From assembly GCA_902591775.1 (NCBI GenBank), contig CACJBW010000010.1, forward strand, positions 1 to 41,781: a DNA stretch of 41,781 nt, given 5' to 3'. Below are positions 13,207 to 21,179 of this stretch, piece by piece (positions within the stretch are counted from its first letter, which is position 1; each line of letters opens with the position of its first letter). The notes beneath the pieces were generated by a model. That model was not told the origin of the DNA and made no database searches. It saw only the letters and a list, made by a program, of their open reading frames with translations. This stretch comes from an uncultured Pelagibacteraceae bacterium. Lineage in GTDB: Bacteria; Pseudomonadota; Alphaproteobacteria; Pelagibacterales; Pelagibacteraceae. A program made the position numbers and the translations under genes.

Positions 13207-13723
13207 TTTTGTCCTTATATGTATTTTTTAATTGAGTGTAAGCCAAAGTTATTACTTTAAGCTTGTCTTCAAATTTTTTATTTCCAGAATTCATATCAGG
13301 GTGAAATTTTTTGACAAGCTTTTTAAATTTTTCTTGAACTTTTTCCCATTTTAATCCAACACTGATACCCAATATATTAAAAGCTTTTAAATCGTTGTTA
13401 TTGAATTTAAATTTATTCATATTATTAAAGTCATTATTAAATTTAAATTTATCCATCTCATCTTTTAAAGCATTACTCCAAAGAACTTTGAAGAAATTAT
13501 CAGATGAACTAAAACTTTGTGTTGGTTTGTGCCAAGTCATGTCAGACCTTAAAAAATCAATTATTTGTTGATCACTCATACCTGTAAAATAATTCCAACT
13601 TTTATTAAATTCTTTAACATGGTTTAAACATAGCAATCTATAATCTTTGCTATTATCTCTTTCTTTAGGTGCTTTAAAAAGACCTTCCTCCGAGCAATTA
13701 TTCCAATCGCAAATATTTTTCAT
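13190..13723 (-). CDS. J-domain (DnaJ-class) co-chaperone with N-terminal Cys motif
   Basis: Co-chaperone-like protein with a C-terminal J domain (about residues 110-172). The Hsp70-activating HPD tripeptide lies at 141-143 and the typical helix II precedes it. The N-terminus has four possible metal ligands, C5, C10, C32 and H35, suggesting a small zinc-binding fold. A linker near residues 92-110 contains an imperfect internal duplication (KFKFNN twice), also visible as a repeated A/T-rich word in the DNA. It sits directly upstream of cobS with a 17-nt overlap and is divergent from bolA with only 20 nt between start codons. It may present clients to DnaK or assist the CobS/CobT machine. Confidence 0.85.
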   Translation of the reverse strand: MKNICDWNNCSEEGLFKAPKERDNSKDYRLLCLNHVKEFNKSWNYFTGMSDQQIIDFLRSDMTWHKPTQSFSSSDNFFKVLWSNALKDEMDKFKFNNDFNNMNKFKFNNNDLKAFNILGISVGLKWEKVQEKFKKLVKKFHPDMNSGNKKFEDKLKVITLAYTQLKNTYKDKIDTKY

Positions 13724-13743
13724 GATGTATAATACTTTATAAA
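13724..13743. promoter_or_regulatory. 20-nt divergent promoter region between J-domain gene and bolA
   Basis: The two start codons are only 20 nt apart. A TATAAT lies on the plus strand at 13728-13733, which would start transcription within a few bases of the bolA ATG at 13744. The minus strand of the same stretch also offers TATAAA and TATTAT. Any -35 boxes must lie inside the opposite genes. Very short or absent 5' leaders are implied for one or both genes. Confidence 0.4.
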
Positions 13744-14004
13744 ATGAACATTAATCAACTAATTGAAACTATAGAAAAAAAAATTTTGTCGCAGGATTGT
13801 ATTTCAAAAGTTTATATAGAGGACAAGTCATTCTTACATAAAAATCACAAATCTAACGAAGATGGAAAATTTCATATTGTTATTTCAATTGAGTCTGATG
13901 AGTTAAAGAATAAAAGCAAGTTATATTCAACAAGGTTTATTTACAAAATTTTAGATGATGAATTAAAAAAATATATTCATTCGTTGCAAATCAAATTAAT
14001 TTAA
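13744..14004 (+). CDS. bolA: BolA family protein
   Basis: Small KH-like protein of the BolA family; such proteins partner monothiol glutaredoxins and bind or deliver Fe-S clusters. The 86-residue protein shows the family pattern: an IEDKSFLHKNHK segment (about residues 25-36, with histidines that can be cluster ligands), then KFHIVISIES, the RFIYKILDDEL helix and the terminal IHSLQIKLI strand. It converges with aroB, overlapping its 3' end by 9 nt. Its divergence from the J-domain/cobS/cobT unit is a conserved alphaproteobacterial arrangement. Confidence 0.9.
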   Translation: MNINQLIETIEKKILSQDCISKVYIEDKSFLHKNHKSNEDGKFHIVISIESDELKNKSKLYSTRFIYKILDDELKKYIHSLQIKLI

Positions 14005-15099
14005 ACTGCTAGATAAATATTTTTTTAAATTTGAAGGGTCAATCTGAAAGTCAATTATTATTTTTCCAAAATCTTTCACTAAAATTAAGTTAATATCATT
14101 TGAATTATTTTTCTTATCACTTCTCATATAATTCATAATTTTAGATACATGTCTTTTTTTAAATAATTTTTCAATTTTTGGTTTCATCCGTATTCTATTA
14201 ATATGATTTAAAATAATATTAAATTTTTGTTTCGTTAAAATTTTTCTTTTAAAACTGAATTCAACTGCATTTTTAATTCCTAAAATTACAGCTTCTCCAT
14301 GATTTAATTTTTTAGAAAAACCTAAAGTAGACTCATAAGCATGAGCAAATGTATGACCTAAATTTAATACTTTTCTGTAGTTCTTCTCTTTCTCATCTTT
14401 TTCTACAACTCTTTTTTTTAAATTACAGCTTTTAATTATGGACCTTTCAATGAAAGGTGATTTTAATTTTAAAATTTTTTCTAAATTTTTGTCTAAATAG
14501 AGAAAATTATTAAAATTATCTATAATACTACTTTTTAATATTTCAGCATATCCACAAATAATTTCTCTTTCCGGCAAAGAAGCTAAAATATTCATGTCTG
14601 AAACAACTAAATCAGGTTGATAAAAGCTTCCAATCAAATTTTTTCCAAATTTATTATTTACACCTGTTTTGCCTCCTATGGATGAATCCACTTGAGCCAG
14701 TAAAGTTGTGGGAATATTCACAAATTTCATGCCTCTTTTGAATGTACTAGATGCAAACCCAACTATATCCCCAATAATTCCTCCACCAAAAGAAATAACG
14801 CAATCTTCTCTATTAAATCTATTTTCAAATAAAACTTTATGAATTTTTTCAATTGTTCGGTAATTCTTATTTTTTTCTGATGCTGCAATTTCTATTTTAA
14901 CAAGTTTATTTGCTTTTAACTTTTTGTATAAGAGTCTTTTAAACTTGTGAGGAATATTTTTATCTGTAACGATTAAACATTTATCAAATTTTAGACGGTT
15001 AGCCTTTAAAATTTTATCAATTTTAACAATTAAATCTCTCCCAATTACAATTGAGTAGTTCTTATTGCTTGTTTTAATTGAAATTTTATTTGTATTCAT
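13996..15099 (-). CDS. aroB: 3-dehydroquinate synthase
   Basis: Second step of the shikimate pathway: DAHP to 3-dehydroquinate, NAD+ and Zn2+ dependent, cytoplasmic. At 367 residues it has normal length. The NAD-binding GGGIIGDIVGF motif is near residues 100-110, followed by PTTLLAQVDSSIGGKTGVN (about 130-148), which carries active-site residues, and the zinc-ligand segments LNLGHTFAHAYE and LNHGEAV. It overlaps aroK upstream by 14 nt, giving an aroK-aroB operon as in many proteobacteria, and its 3' end overlaps bolA. Confidence 0.96.
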   Translation of the reverse strand: MNTNKISIKTSNKNYSIVIGRDLIVKIDKILKANRLKFDKCLIVTDKNIPHKFKRLLYKKLKANKLVKIEIAASEKNKNYRTIEKIHKVLFENRFNREDCVISFGGGIIGDIVGFASSTFKRGMKFVNIPTTLLAQVDSSIGGKTGVNNKFGKNLIGSFYQPDLVVSDMNILASLPEREIICGYAEILKSSIIDNFNNFLYLDKNLEKILKLKSPFIERSIIKSCNLKKRVVEKDEKEKNYRKVLNLGHTFAHAYESTLGFSKKLNHGEAVILGIKNAVEFSFKRKILTKQKFNIILNHINRIRMKPKIEKLFKKRHVSKIMNYMRSDKKNNSNDINLILVKDFGKIIIDFQIDPSNLKKYLSSSLN

Positions 15100-15598
15100 A
15101 AATTTCTAATATCTTATTTATAATTTCAACTTTGTCTAATTTATCACAATTAATTCTGTAATTAGATAAACTATAAAATTTTGATCTTTCTTTTATTAAA
15201 TTATTAATTTGAACCTTAGTAAGATTAATTGCCAATGGTCTTTTCTTACTCTTATATATCCTTTTTATTATTGTTTCATTTTTCCAATCTAGCCAAAAAG
15301 ATAAACAATTTTTCTTACACATTTTTCTGATTGAGGTATTTATAAAACCGCCTCCACCTAAAGATATTATAGAATTTTCTGAATTAAGAAATTTTAAAGA
15401 TATTTTTTCTTCAATTTTACGAAAATAATTCTCTCCATATTTAGTAAAAATTTCTGATATTTTAGAATCCTCACTTTCTTCAATTTTTTGATCAATATCG
15501 ATAAATGTTAAATTTAATTTTTTTGACAAAATTTTACCAATTGATGATTTTCCAGATCCCATCATTCCAATTAATACAATATTTTTATTTGATTTCAT
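15086..15598 (-). CDS. aroK: Shikimate kinase
   Basis: ATP-dependent phosphorylation of shikimate, fifth step of aromatic amino-acid synthesis. The 170-residue protein has Walker A GMMGSGKSSIGK (about residues 11-22), the shikimate-binding DIDQKIEE (about 34-41), the glycine-rich GGGGF of the core, and the LID-region arginine in KKRPLA. It is first in the aroK-aroB pair and overlaps aroB by 14 nt. Its ATG is divergent from the small membrane-protein gene on the plus strand. Confidence 0.96.
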   Translation of the reverse strand: MKSNKNIVLIGMMGSGKSSIGKILSKKLNLTFIDIDQKIEESEDSKISEIFTKYGENYFRKIEEKISLKFLNSENSIISLGGGGFINTSIRKMCKKNCLSFWLDWKNETIIKRIYKSKKRPLAINLTKVQINNLIKERSKFYSLSNYRINCDKLDKVEIINKILEIYEYK

Positions 15599-15653
15599 GA
15601 GTTTCTATATTGAAAAAACACAAATATGTCTTATTTTGAAATTAATAAATTAT

Positions 15654-15836
15654 ATGCAATTTACAAAAAATACAAGTAAAGACAAAATTTTTAGCTTAAA
15701 GACAATTTTAAAAATTGTAATAGCCAGTTTTATAATTGTATTCGGCATTATTGTGATTAACCAGATTAATTTGCCCGCTCCAGACAAACAAATTGAAAAA
15801 ATTTTACCAAATGAAAATTTCAAAACAATTAAGTAA
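15654..15836 (+). CDS. Small single-pass membrane protein, unknown function
   Basis: A 60-residue protein is the likely product if translation begins at the internal Met at 15654 (MQFTKNTSKDK). An in-frame ATG at 15597 would add 19 residues but collides with the aroK start codon. It has a basic N-terminus, one hydrophobic segment (about residues 17-37, VIASFIIVFGIIVI), then a short polar tail, suggesting an inner-membrane protein with the tail outside. Its 3' end overlaps the next gene by about 26 nt, so the two are probably co-expressed. No family recognised. Confidence 0.6.
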   Translation: MQFTKNTSKDKIFSLKTILKIVIASFIIVFGIIVINQINLPAPDKQIEKILPNENFKTIK

Positions 15837-17547
15837 GATTTTAATTTCTGCTTCTTTTTTTTTGTTTGTTCTATCTGCTCAGGCTCAAGAGGTTAAAGAG
15901 ATTTGGTCAGAAATAGAAAAAAAGGAGATTAATAATACTCAATCAACAAATAATGTAGGAACATCTAACAATACAGATCAGCTTGAAGGTGTCAAAGTAA
16001 AACTTTCTGATGAGAATATTGTAGTAGATCAAAATTTAGACAATTCTAATATTTTGTTGGCTGGATTATTCGACCCTGATGACAATGATCTAAATCTTAA
16101 TATGTGGTCAAAATCAGATGGAATAAAAATAAAAAAGTTACTGGAACAAATACAGTCTAAAAATTTATCAAGTTTCTCTGAAAGATTAATGGACGTAGCA
16201 TTATTAACAAACTCTTATATTCCAAATCAAAACTTTTCATTACATGAATTTGAAAATTTCACACTTGATCATCTAATTAAAAAAAAAGATTTTGATTTAG
16301 TTGAGGAATTTATTCAAAAAAATTCATCAATAAAAGATAAAGAAAGACTTATAAAACACGTAGCTGATTATTACCTGTCATTAAACAAAATAGAAAATTC
16401 ATGCTCTGCTGTTGATAGTTTAAGTTTAATAACCGATGAATACTTAACATATTTCAAAATTTATTGCTTAATAACTCAGAATAAAAAAAATGAGGCTCAG
16501 TTGTTGTTTGATCTTAACTCTGAGCTAGATCCTTTGAATGAGTTTTTTGTTAAAAAGTTTGAAGTATTAATGGGATATGAAGACAATAATTTTATATTGT
16601 CTGATGAAAATGTTCTTTATTTTCACTTATCTCACAAAACAGACAAGAAATTTTTATACTATCCATCTATAGAGTCTGAAGAATTTATTTGGAAATATTT
16701 ATCTAACTGGAATTTACTTAAAAATCTAAAAGATTTTAACCTTAGTGATATTGATCAAGTAAAGTTTTTAGAGAAAGCAACCAGTGAAGGTATTTTTGAT
16801 GAAAAAAATCTATTAAATTTGTACAAAAAATTCCAATTTGAGGTTGATGACCTTATTAATTATGAAGATGCAGTAAAAAATTTACCTGATTATGAAGGAA
16901 GAGCTTTAATGTATCAAAGGTTTTTACTATCAGATAATCTTGAAAATAAACTTTCATTATTATCAAAATTGAATAGTTCCTTTGAGAACTCAAATTTTAA
17001 AAAATCATTTGATGATGAATTATCTAAGTTGTTAAAAAAAATGGATAAAAAAAAAATCCCTTTAAAGTTTTCTGAGTTCTACCAAACCAATTTAATTACT
17101 GAAGAAAATAGAAAAAATAAAATTAAGTTTAATAATGAAGTTTTTCATCAATCAAAAGTATTAAATTATTTTTTGAATAAGCAAAGCTTGCCTAAAACAC
17201 AAAAATTAACTGACAATTTGTTGTCAAAGATGAAAAAAGACAAGAATTACTCTTTTAACTTTAAAGATGTTGTATTATTACAATCATTGAGAGCAGATGG
17301 GATCCAAATAGATCAAATTGAAGAACTCTCTCAATATAAATCTGAATTAAATTCTGAAATTGACAAAATGATAGAGAATAATGAGTCAGGCATGATACTG
17401 TTAAAATTAGTTGAAATTATTGGTGAAAAAGAATTGAATGAATTAAATAGTGAGTCACTAAATTTTGTAATTGAAATTATGAATAGAACAAAATTAATTA
17501 GCTTGAGAAACGAACTATTGTTGGAAATTCTCCCATTAAAAGTTTAA
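15811..17547 (+). CDS. Large secreted protein of unknown function
   Basis: I place the start at 15811 because MKISKQLSKILISASFFLF, followed by VLSAQAQ, is a classical Sec signal peptide with a signal peptidase I site after AQA; an in-frame ATG at 15793 adds six residues. The mature protein (about 550 residues) is acidic, rich in Leu/Asn/Ser/Lys and predicted by eye to be largely helical. Segments suggest a helical-repeat or TPR-like fold, but no motif is diagnostic. It overlaps the upstream small membrane protein and precedes def by 16 nt. It is probably periplasmic or outer-membrane associated. No family recognised. Confidence 0.75.
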   Translation: MKISKQLSKILISASFFLFVLSAQAQEVKEIWSEIEKKEINNTQSTNNVGTSNNTDQLEGVKVKLSDENIVVDQNLDNSNILLAGLFDPDDNDLNLNMWSKSDGIKIKKLLEQIQSKNLSSFSERLMDVALLTNSYIPNQNFSLHEFENFTLDHLIKKKDFDLVEEFIQKNSSIKDKERLIKHVADYYLSLNKIENSCSAVDSLSLITDEYLTYFKIYCLITQNKKNEAQLLFDLNSELDPLNEFFVKKFEVLMGYEDNNFILSDENVLYFHLSHKTDKKFLYYPSIESEEFIWKYLSNWNLLKNLKDFNLSDIDQVKFLEKATSEGIFDEKNLLNLYKKFQFEVDDLINYEDAVKNLPDYEGRALMYQRFLLSDNLENKLSLLSKLNSSFENSNFKKSFDDELSKLLKKMDKKKIPLKFSEFYQTNLITEENRKNKIKFNNEVFHQSKVLNYFLNKQSLPKTQKLTDNLLSKMKKDKNYSFNFKDVVLLQSLRADGIQIDQIEELSQYKSELNSEIDKMIENNESGMILLKLVEIIGEKELNELNSESLNFVIEIMNRTKLISLRNELLLEILPLKV

Positions 17548-17563
17548 AATACTTTAATCAATC

Positions 17564-18085
17564 ATGACAATAAAAACAATTTTAACTGAACCCAACGAGA
17601 TTTTAAGACAAGTCTCAAAACCAGTACAAACTGTGGGTAATGAAGAAAGAAAGTTAATGGATGATATGTTGGAAACAATGTATGCAGCTAATGGTATTGG
17701 TTTGGCGGCAATTCAAATTGGTATTCCAAAAAGGATTATAGTGATGGATATTTCAAAAGATGGAAAGAAAAATCCAATGTATTTTGTAAATCCTAGAATT
17801 AAAAACAAAGATAAAGAAAAAACAACATATGAAGAGGGATGTTTATCTGTTCCTGACTATTTCGCAGAGGTTGACAGATCTAAATATTGTGAGGTTGAAT
17901 ATTTAGATTATAATGGAGAAAATAAAATTTTAGAAGCTGATGGTCTCCTTGCAACTTGCATACAACATGAAATGGATCATCTTGAAGGAATTCTGTTTAT
18001 AGACTACTTGTCAAAATTGAAAAAAACAATGATTGTTAAAAAATTATCAAAAAGAAAAAATCCCCCTGATAGAATTATTGTTTAA
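17564..18085 (+). CDS. def: Peptide deformylase
   Basis: Metalloenzyme removing the N-formyl group from nascent proteins at the ribosome exit. All three family motifs are intact: GIGLAAIQ (residues 44-51), EGCLSVP with metal ligand Cys93, and QHEMDHL with ligands His135 and His139 and catalytic Glu136. The 173-residue length is normal. The stop codon overlaps the fmt start as TAATG, pairing formylation and deformylation genes in one operon (def-fmt-truA). Confidence 0.98.
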   Translation: MTIKTILTEPNEILRQVSKPVQTVGNEERKLMDDMLETMYAANGIGLAAIQIGIPKRIIVMDISKDGKKNPMYFVNPRIKNKDKEKTTYEEGCLSVPDYFAEVDRSKYCEVEYLDYNGENKILEADGLLATCIQHEMDHLEGILFIDYLSKLKKTMIVKKLSKRKNPPDRIIV

Positions 18086-19005
18086 TGAGCAAAAAAATTG
18101 CTTTTATGGGTACTCCTACCATTTCTGGGCAAATACTCAAATCATTGTATCAAAATGGTTTTGATATTGAGGTTGTTTATACTCAACCACCTGTAGCATC
18201 AAATAGAGGTCACAGATTAAATAAGTCACCTGTTCATATAATGGCTGAAATATTAAATATACCTGTTAGAACTCCAATTGTACTAAATAATACAGAAGAG
18301 AAAAATTTTCTTAAAAAACAAAATATAAGTTTAGGTATCGTTGTTGCTTACGGGCAGATTCTTAAAAAAGATATTTTAAAAATCCCAAAATATGGATGGA
18401 TAAATATTCATTATTCACTTTTACCAAAATTACGAGGTGCAGCTCCCATTCAAAGAGCAATTATGGAAAATGAAACATCAACAGGTATTTCTATAATGAA
18501 AATTAATGAGGGTTTAGACTCTGGTCCCGTCTGTAATCAATATTCAATAAATATTTTAGAAAATGAAAATAGTGAGGATTTATCTCAAAGATTAAGTAAT
18601 TTAGCATCCGAAAAAATACTACAAAATATTGATGATATATTTGATAACAAAGCACATTTTAAAGAACAAGATCATAGCAAATCTACATATGCAAAAAAAA
18701 TTAAAAAAGAAGAGGGAAAAATTAATTGGGAGGACAGTAATTTAAAAACAATAGGAAAAATTAATGGTCTATATCCTAATCCAGGAGGTTGGTTTGAATT
18801 TAAAGGGGAAAGATACAAGATACTAAAAGCAGAAAAATCAATTTTAAGTGGAAAATCAGGATATGTCTTATCAGATAATTTTGAAATTGGGTGTGGTGAA
18901 AATTCAATAAAGATCATTGAAATACAAAGACAAGGTAAAACAGTTCAAAAAACTAAAGAATTTCTGCGCGGTAGCCAAATTACTAAAGGCACTGATTTGA
19001 ATTAA
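18085..19005 (+). CDS. fmt: Methionyl-tRNA formyltransferase
   Basis: Formylates initiator Met-tRNA using 10-formyl-THF. At 306 residues it is complete. The catalytic triad is visible as Asn107 and His109 in NIHYSLLPKLRGAAPIQ and Asp145 in LDSGP. The loop after the catalytic His is HYSLLP rather than the more usual HASLLP/HPSLLP. The C-terminal OB-like tRNA-binding domain follows (about 200-306). It overlaps def by one base and ends 2 nt before truA. Confidence 0.97.
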   Translation: MSKKIAFMGTPTISGQILKSLYQNGFDIEVVYTQPPVASNRGHRLNKSPVHIMAEILNIPVRTPIVLNNTEEKNFLKKQNISLGIVVAYGQILKKDILKIPKYGWINIHYSLLPKLRGAAPIQRAIMENETSTGISIMKINEGLDSGPVCNQYSINILENENSEDLSQRLSNLASEKILQNIDDIFDNKAHFKEQDHSKSTYAKKIKKEEGKINWEDSNLKTIGKINGLYPNPGGWFEFKGERYKILKAEKSILSGKSGYVLSDNFEIGCGENSIKIIEIQRQGKTVQKTKEFLRGSQITKGTDLN

Positions 19006-19007
19006 AC

Positions 19008-19748
19008 ATGTTCAGATATCAAATTCTAATCGAATATGTTGGATCTTCTTTCATAGGTTGGCAGGTACAAACAAAAGGCAAAACTATACAAGGATTAATT
19101 CAAAAAAAAATTTCATATCTTTTAAATGAAAAAATTACACTTATTGGCTCGGGAAGAACAGATACTGGTGTTCATGCAATTGAGCAATCTGCACATTTTG
19201 ATGTAACTGAAAAAATCCAAAATTTAAATAAATTTTTAAAATCAATTAATTATTTTTTGAATAAATACGAAATAGCCATTTTAAAAATAAAAAAAAAAAA
19301 TATAAAATTTCATGCACGTTTTTCTGCAAAAGAGAGAATTTATAAATATGTTATTTTCAATCAATTAAGTAAACCAATCCTTCAAAATAAGCGAGGATGG
19401 TTTGTTATTAAAAATCTCGAATTAGAGATAATGAAAAAAGCAGCAAAAAAGTTAATTGGAACTAATGATTTTTCAACTTTTAGAGCATCTGGATGTAATG
19501 CAAAGAGCCCAATAAGATCAATTAAATCAATTAAAATTAAAAAGACAAAAAACAAAATTGAATTAGAGTTTAGATCTCAATCATTTTTAAAACAACAAGT
19601 TAGATCAATGGTTGGTTGTTTAAAATATATTGGTGAAAAAAAGTGGACATTAAAAAAATTTACAAGTGTAATTAAATCAAAAAATAGAAATTTATGCGCA
19701 CCACCAGCACCAGCAGAAGGATTATTTTTGAAAAAAGTCTTATACTAA
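19008..19748 (+). CDS. truA: tRNA pseudouridine synthase A
   Basis: Modifies U38-40 in the tRNA anticodon stem. The 246-residue protein has the catalytic aspartate in GSGRTDTGVHA (Asp52), the RFSAKERIYKY segment and the C-terminal FLKQQVRSMVG motif typical of TruA. It is third in def-fmt-truA. Its TAA stop shares the CTAA quartet with the TAG stop of the converging SET-domain gene. Confidence 0.97.
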   Translation: MFRYQILIEYVGSSFIGWQVQTKGKTIQGLIQKKISYLLNEKITLIGSGRTDTGVHAIEQSAHFDVTEKIQNLNKFLKSINYFLNKYEIAILKIKKKNIKFHARFSAKERIYKYVIFNQLSKPILQNKRGWFVIKNLELEIMKKAAKKLIGTNDFSTFRASGCNAKSPIRSIKSIKIKKTKNKIELEFRSQSFLKQQVRSMVGCLKYIGEKKWTLKKFTSVIKSKNRNLCAPPAPAEGLFLKKVLY

Positions 19749-20218
19749 TTTTTTCTATTACTCATTGCAAATTTTTTATTAATTCTCCATCGTGACTCTG
19801 CTCTCACGATGTAGCCGCAACAATTTTTTGACTTACATTTACAAGGAAATTGTTTGTAATCTTTGTCATAACCAAATCCATAGTCACAAGTTAATTCCTC
19901 ACCTTTTTTTATATTTTTTATAGCCTTAACCCAAATTTTAAGTCCCTTACCATCGTAGTCACAATTATTCTCACAAGAGTGATTTATTAGACCAGCTGTA
20001 TTCCATGGGAAATCTCCGTCGAGATCATATCTTTTATTTATTGTAAATAAATATATTGGTTTACTGTTATCGTATTTATCAGAATTCTCAGTTTGTTTTT
20101 TAGTAATTAATTTTCCAATGTAATCTATTATTTTTTCACCTACTTTTATATCTCTTGTAGCGTAAAGTCCTTTACCTTTTTTATCAATGTCAGACTTTTT
20201 AATCCTATATAATTTCAT
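19745..20218 (-). CDS. SET-domain protein (putative protein lysine methyltransferase)
   Basis: A 157-residue minimal SET domain. The N-terminal SET-N segment KGKGLYATRDIKVGEKIIDY is near residues 15-33. The SAM/pseudoknot motif NHSCENNC is at 79-86 and GEELTCDYGF at 106-115, with a catalytic-type Tyr. The C-terminal post-SET CKCKSKNCC cluster (126-134) can bind Zn2+ together with C82. SET proteins use S-adenosylmethionine to methylate lysines; bacterial substrates are mostly unknown. It is last in a long minus-strand unit, 31 nt after the HDAC-family gene, and overlaps truA by 4 nt tail to tail. Function beyond the fold is inference. Confidence 0.88.
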   Translation of the reverse strand: MKLYRIKKSDIDKKGKGLYATRDIKVGEKIIDYIGKLITKKQTENSDKYDNSKPIYLFTINKRYDLDGDFPWNTAGLINHSCENNCDYDGKGLKIWVKAIKNIKKGEELTCDYGFGYDKDYKQFPCKCKSKNCCGYIVRAESRWRINKKFAMSNRKN

Positions 20219-20249
20219 TTGTTTGTGTTTATTGATAAAAAAAATATTA

Positions 20250-21179
20250 TCAATTAAATTCTAACAACGCATCAACATGCCTTTGAGTACTATCTTGTAA
20301 GGCTTTAAGATCATAACCGCCTTCAAGAATTGAAACGACTCTACCATTACAAAAAGATTTAGAATATTCCAAAGTCCTTTTGGTAATTTTATAATAATCC
20401 TCTGTACTTAATCTCATCTGCGCTAATGGGTCGTTAATATGTGCATCAAAACCCGCAGAAAATAACAAAAATTCGGGTTTGAAATGTTTTATTTTAGTTA
20501 AAACATTTTCATATGCATTTAAATATACTTCAGATGTTGTTCCAGCCTCTAGTGGAATATTCAATACATTATTAAATTTTCCATTTTCCTTATTTGAACC
20601 TGAGCCGGGGTAATAAGGGTATTGGTGAGTAGAAACATATAATACCTTTTCATTATCATAAAAAATATCTTGAGTTCCATTACCATGGTGGACATCAAAA
20701 TCAATTATTGCAATTTTTTTGTATTTATACTTTTCAATAAGATAATTAGCACCAACGGCTACATTATTATAAATACAAAATCCCATAGCTTTATTTTTTT
20801 CTGCATGATGACCTGGAGGTCTTACAGCACAAAAAGCATTCTTAAATTCTTTATTTTGTACTCCATCTATTGCTGTAATAATTGAACCTACTGCATCTTT
20901 AGTAGCATCTTTACTTCCAGGGGAAACAATTGTATCACCATCTAAAAATACCAAACCTTTTTTTGGAAAAGATTGTTTAACATGATTAATATATTCTATT
21001 GAATGGGTTTTATTTAAAAAAAATTCATCAAATTTATTTGGTTTTTTCCATATTAGATTTTTGTTATCAATTTTTTTAAAGTTATCAATTATTGCAGTAA
21101 CCCTATCAATTTTTTCTGGATGACCATTTCCAGTATTATGGTTTTTATAAGTATCTGAAGTGATTAGACCAGTCTTCAC
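20250..21179 (-). CDS. HDAC-superfamily deacetylase (class II / acetylpolyamine amidohydrolase-like)
   Basis: Zn-dependent deacetylase of the histone deacetylase superfamily. Visible are HPEKIDR (20-26), the charge-relay pair His124-His125 in RPPGHHAE, zinc ligands Asp162 and His164 in DFDVHHGNGTQ, third ligand Asp245 in SAGFDAH, and the catalytic Tyr in EGGYD. The 309-residue length is typical of bacterial members that deacetylate lysines or polyamines. It overlaps dapE by 4 nt (ATGA) and is followed by the SET-domain gene, so it is part of the rpmH-to-SET transcript or a distal segment of it. Confidence 0.93.
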   Translation of the reverse strand: MKTGLITSDTYKNHNTGNGHPEKIDRVTAIIDNFKKIDNKNLIWKKPNKFDEFFLNKTHSIEYINHVKQSFPKKGLVFLDGDTIVSPGSKDATKDAVGSIITAIDGVQNKEFKNAFCAVRPPGHHAEKNKAMGFCIYNNVAVGANYLIEKYKYKKIAIIDFDVHHGNGTQDIFYDNEKVLYVSTHQYPYYPGSGSNKENGKFNNVLNIPLEAGTTSEVYLNAYENVLTKIKHFKPEFLLFSAGFDAHINDPLAQMRLSTEDYYKITKRTLEYSKSFCNGRVVSILEGGYDLKALQDSTQRHVDALLEFN

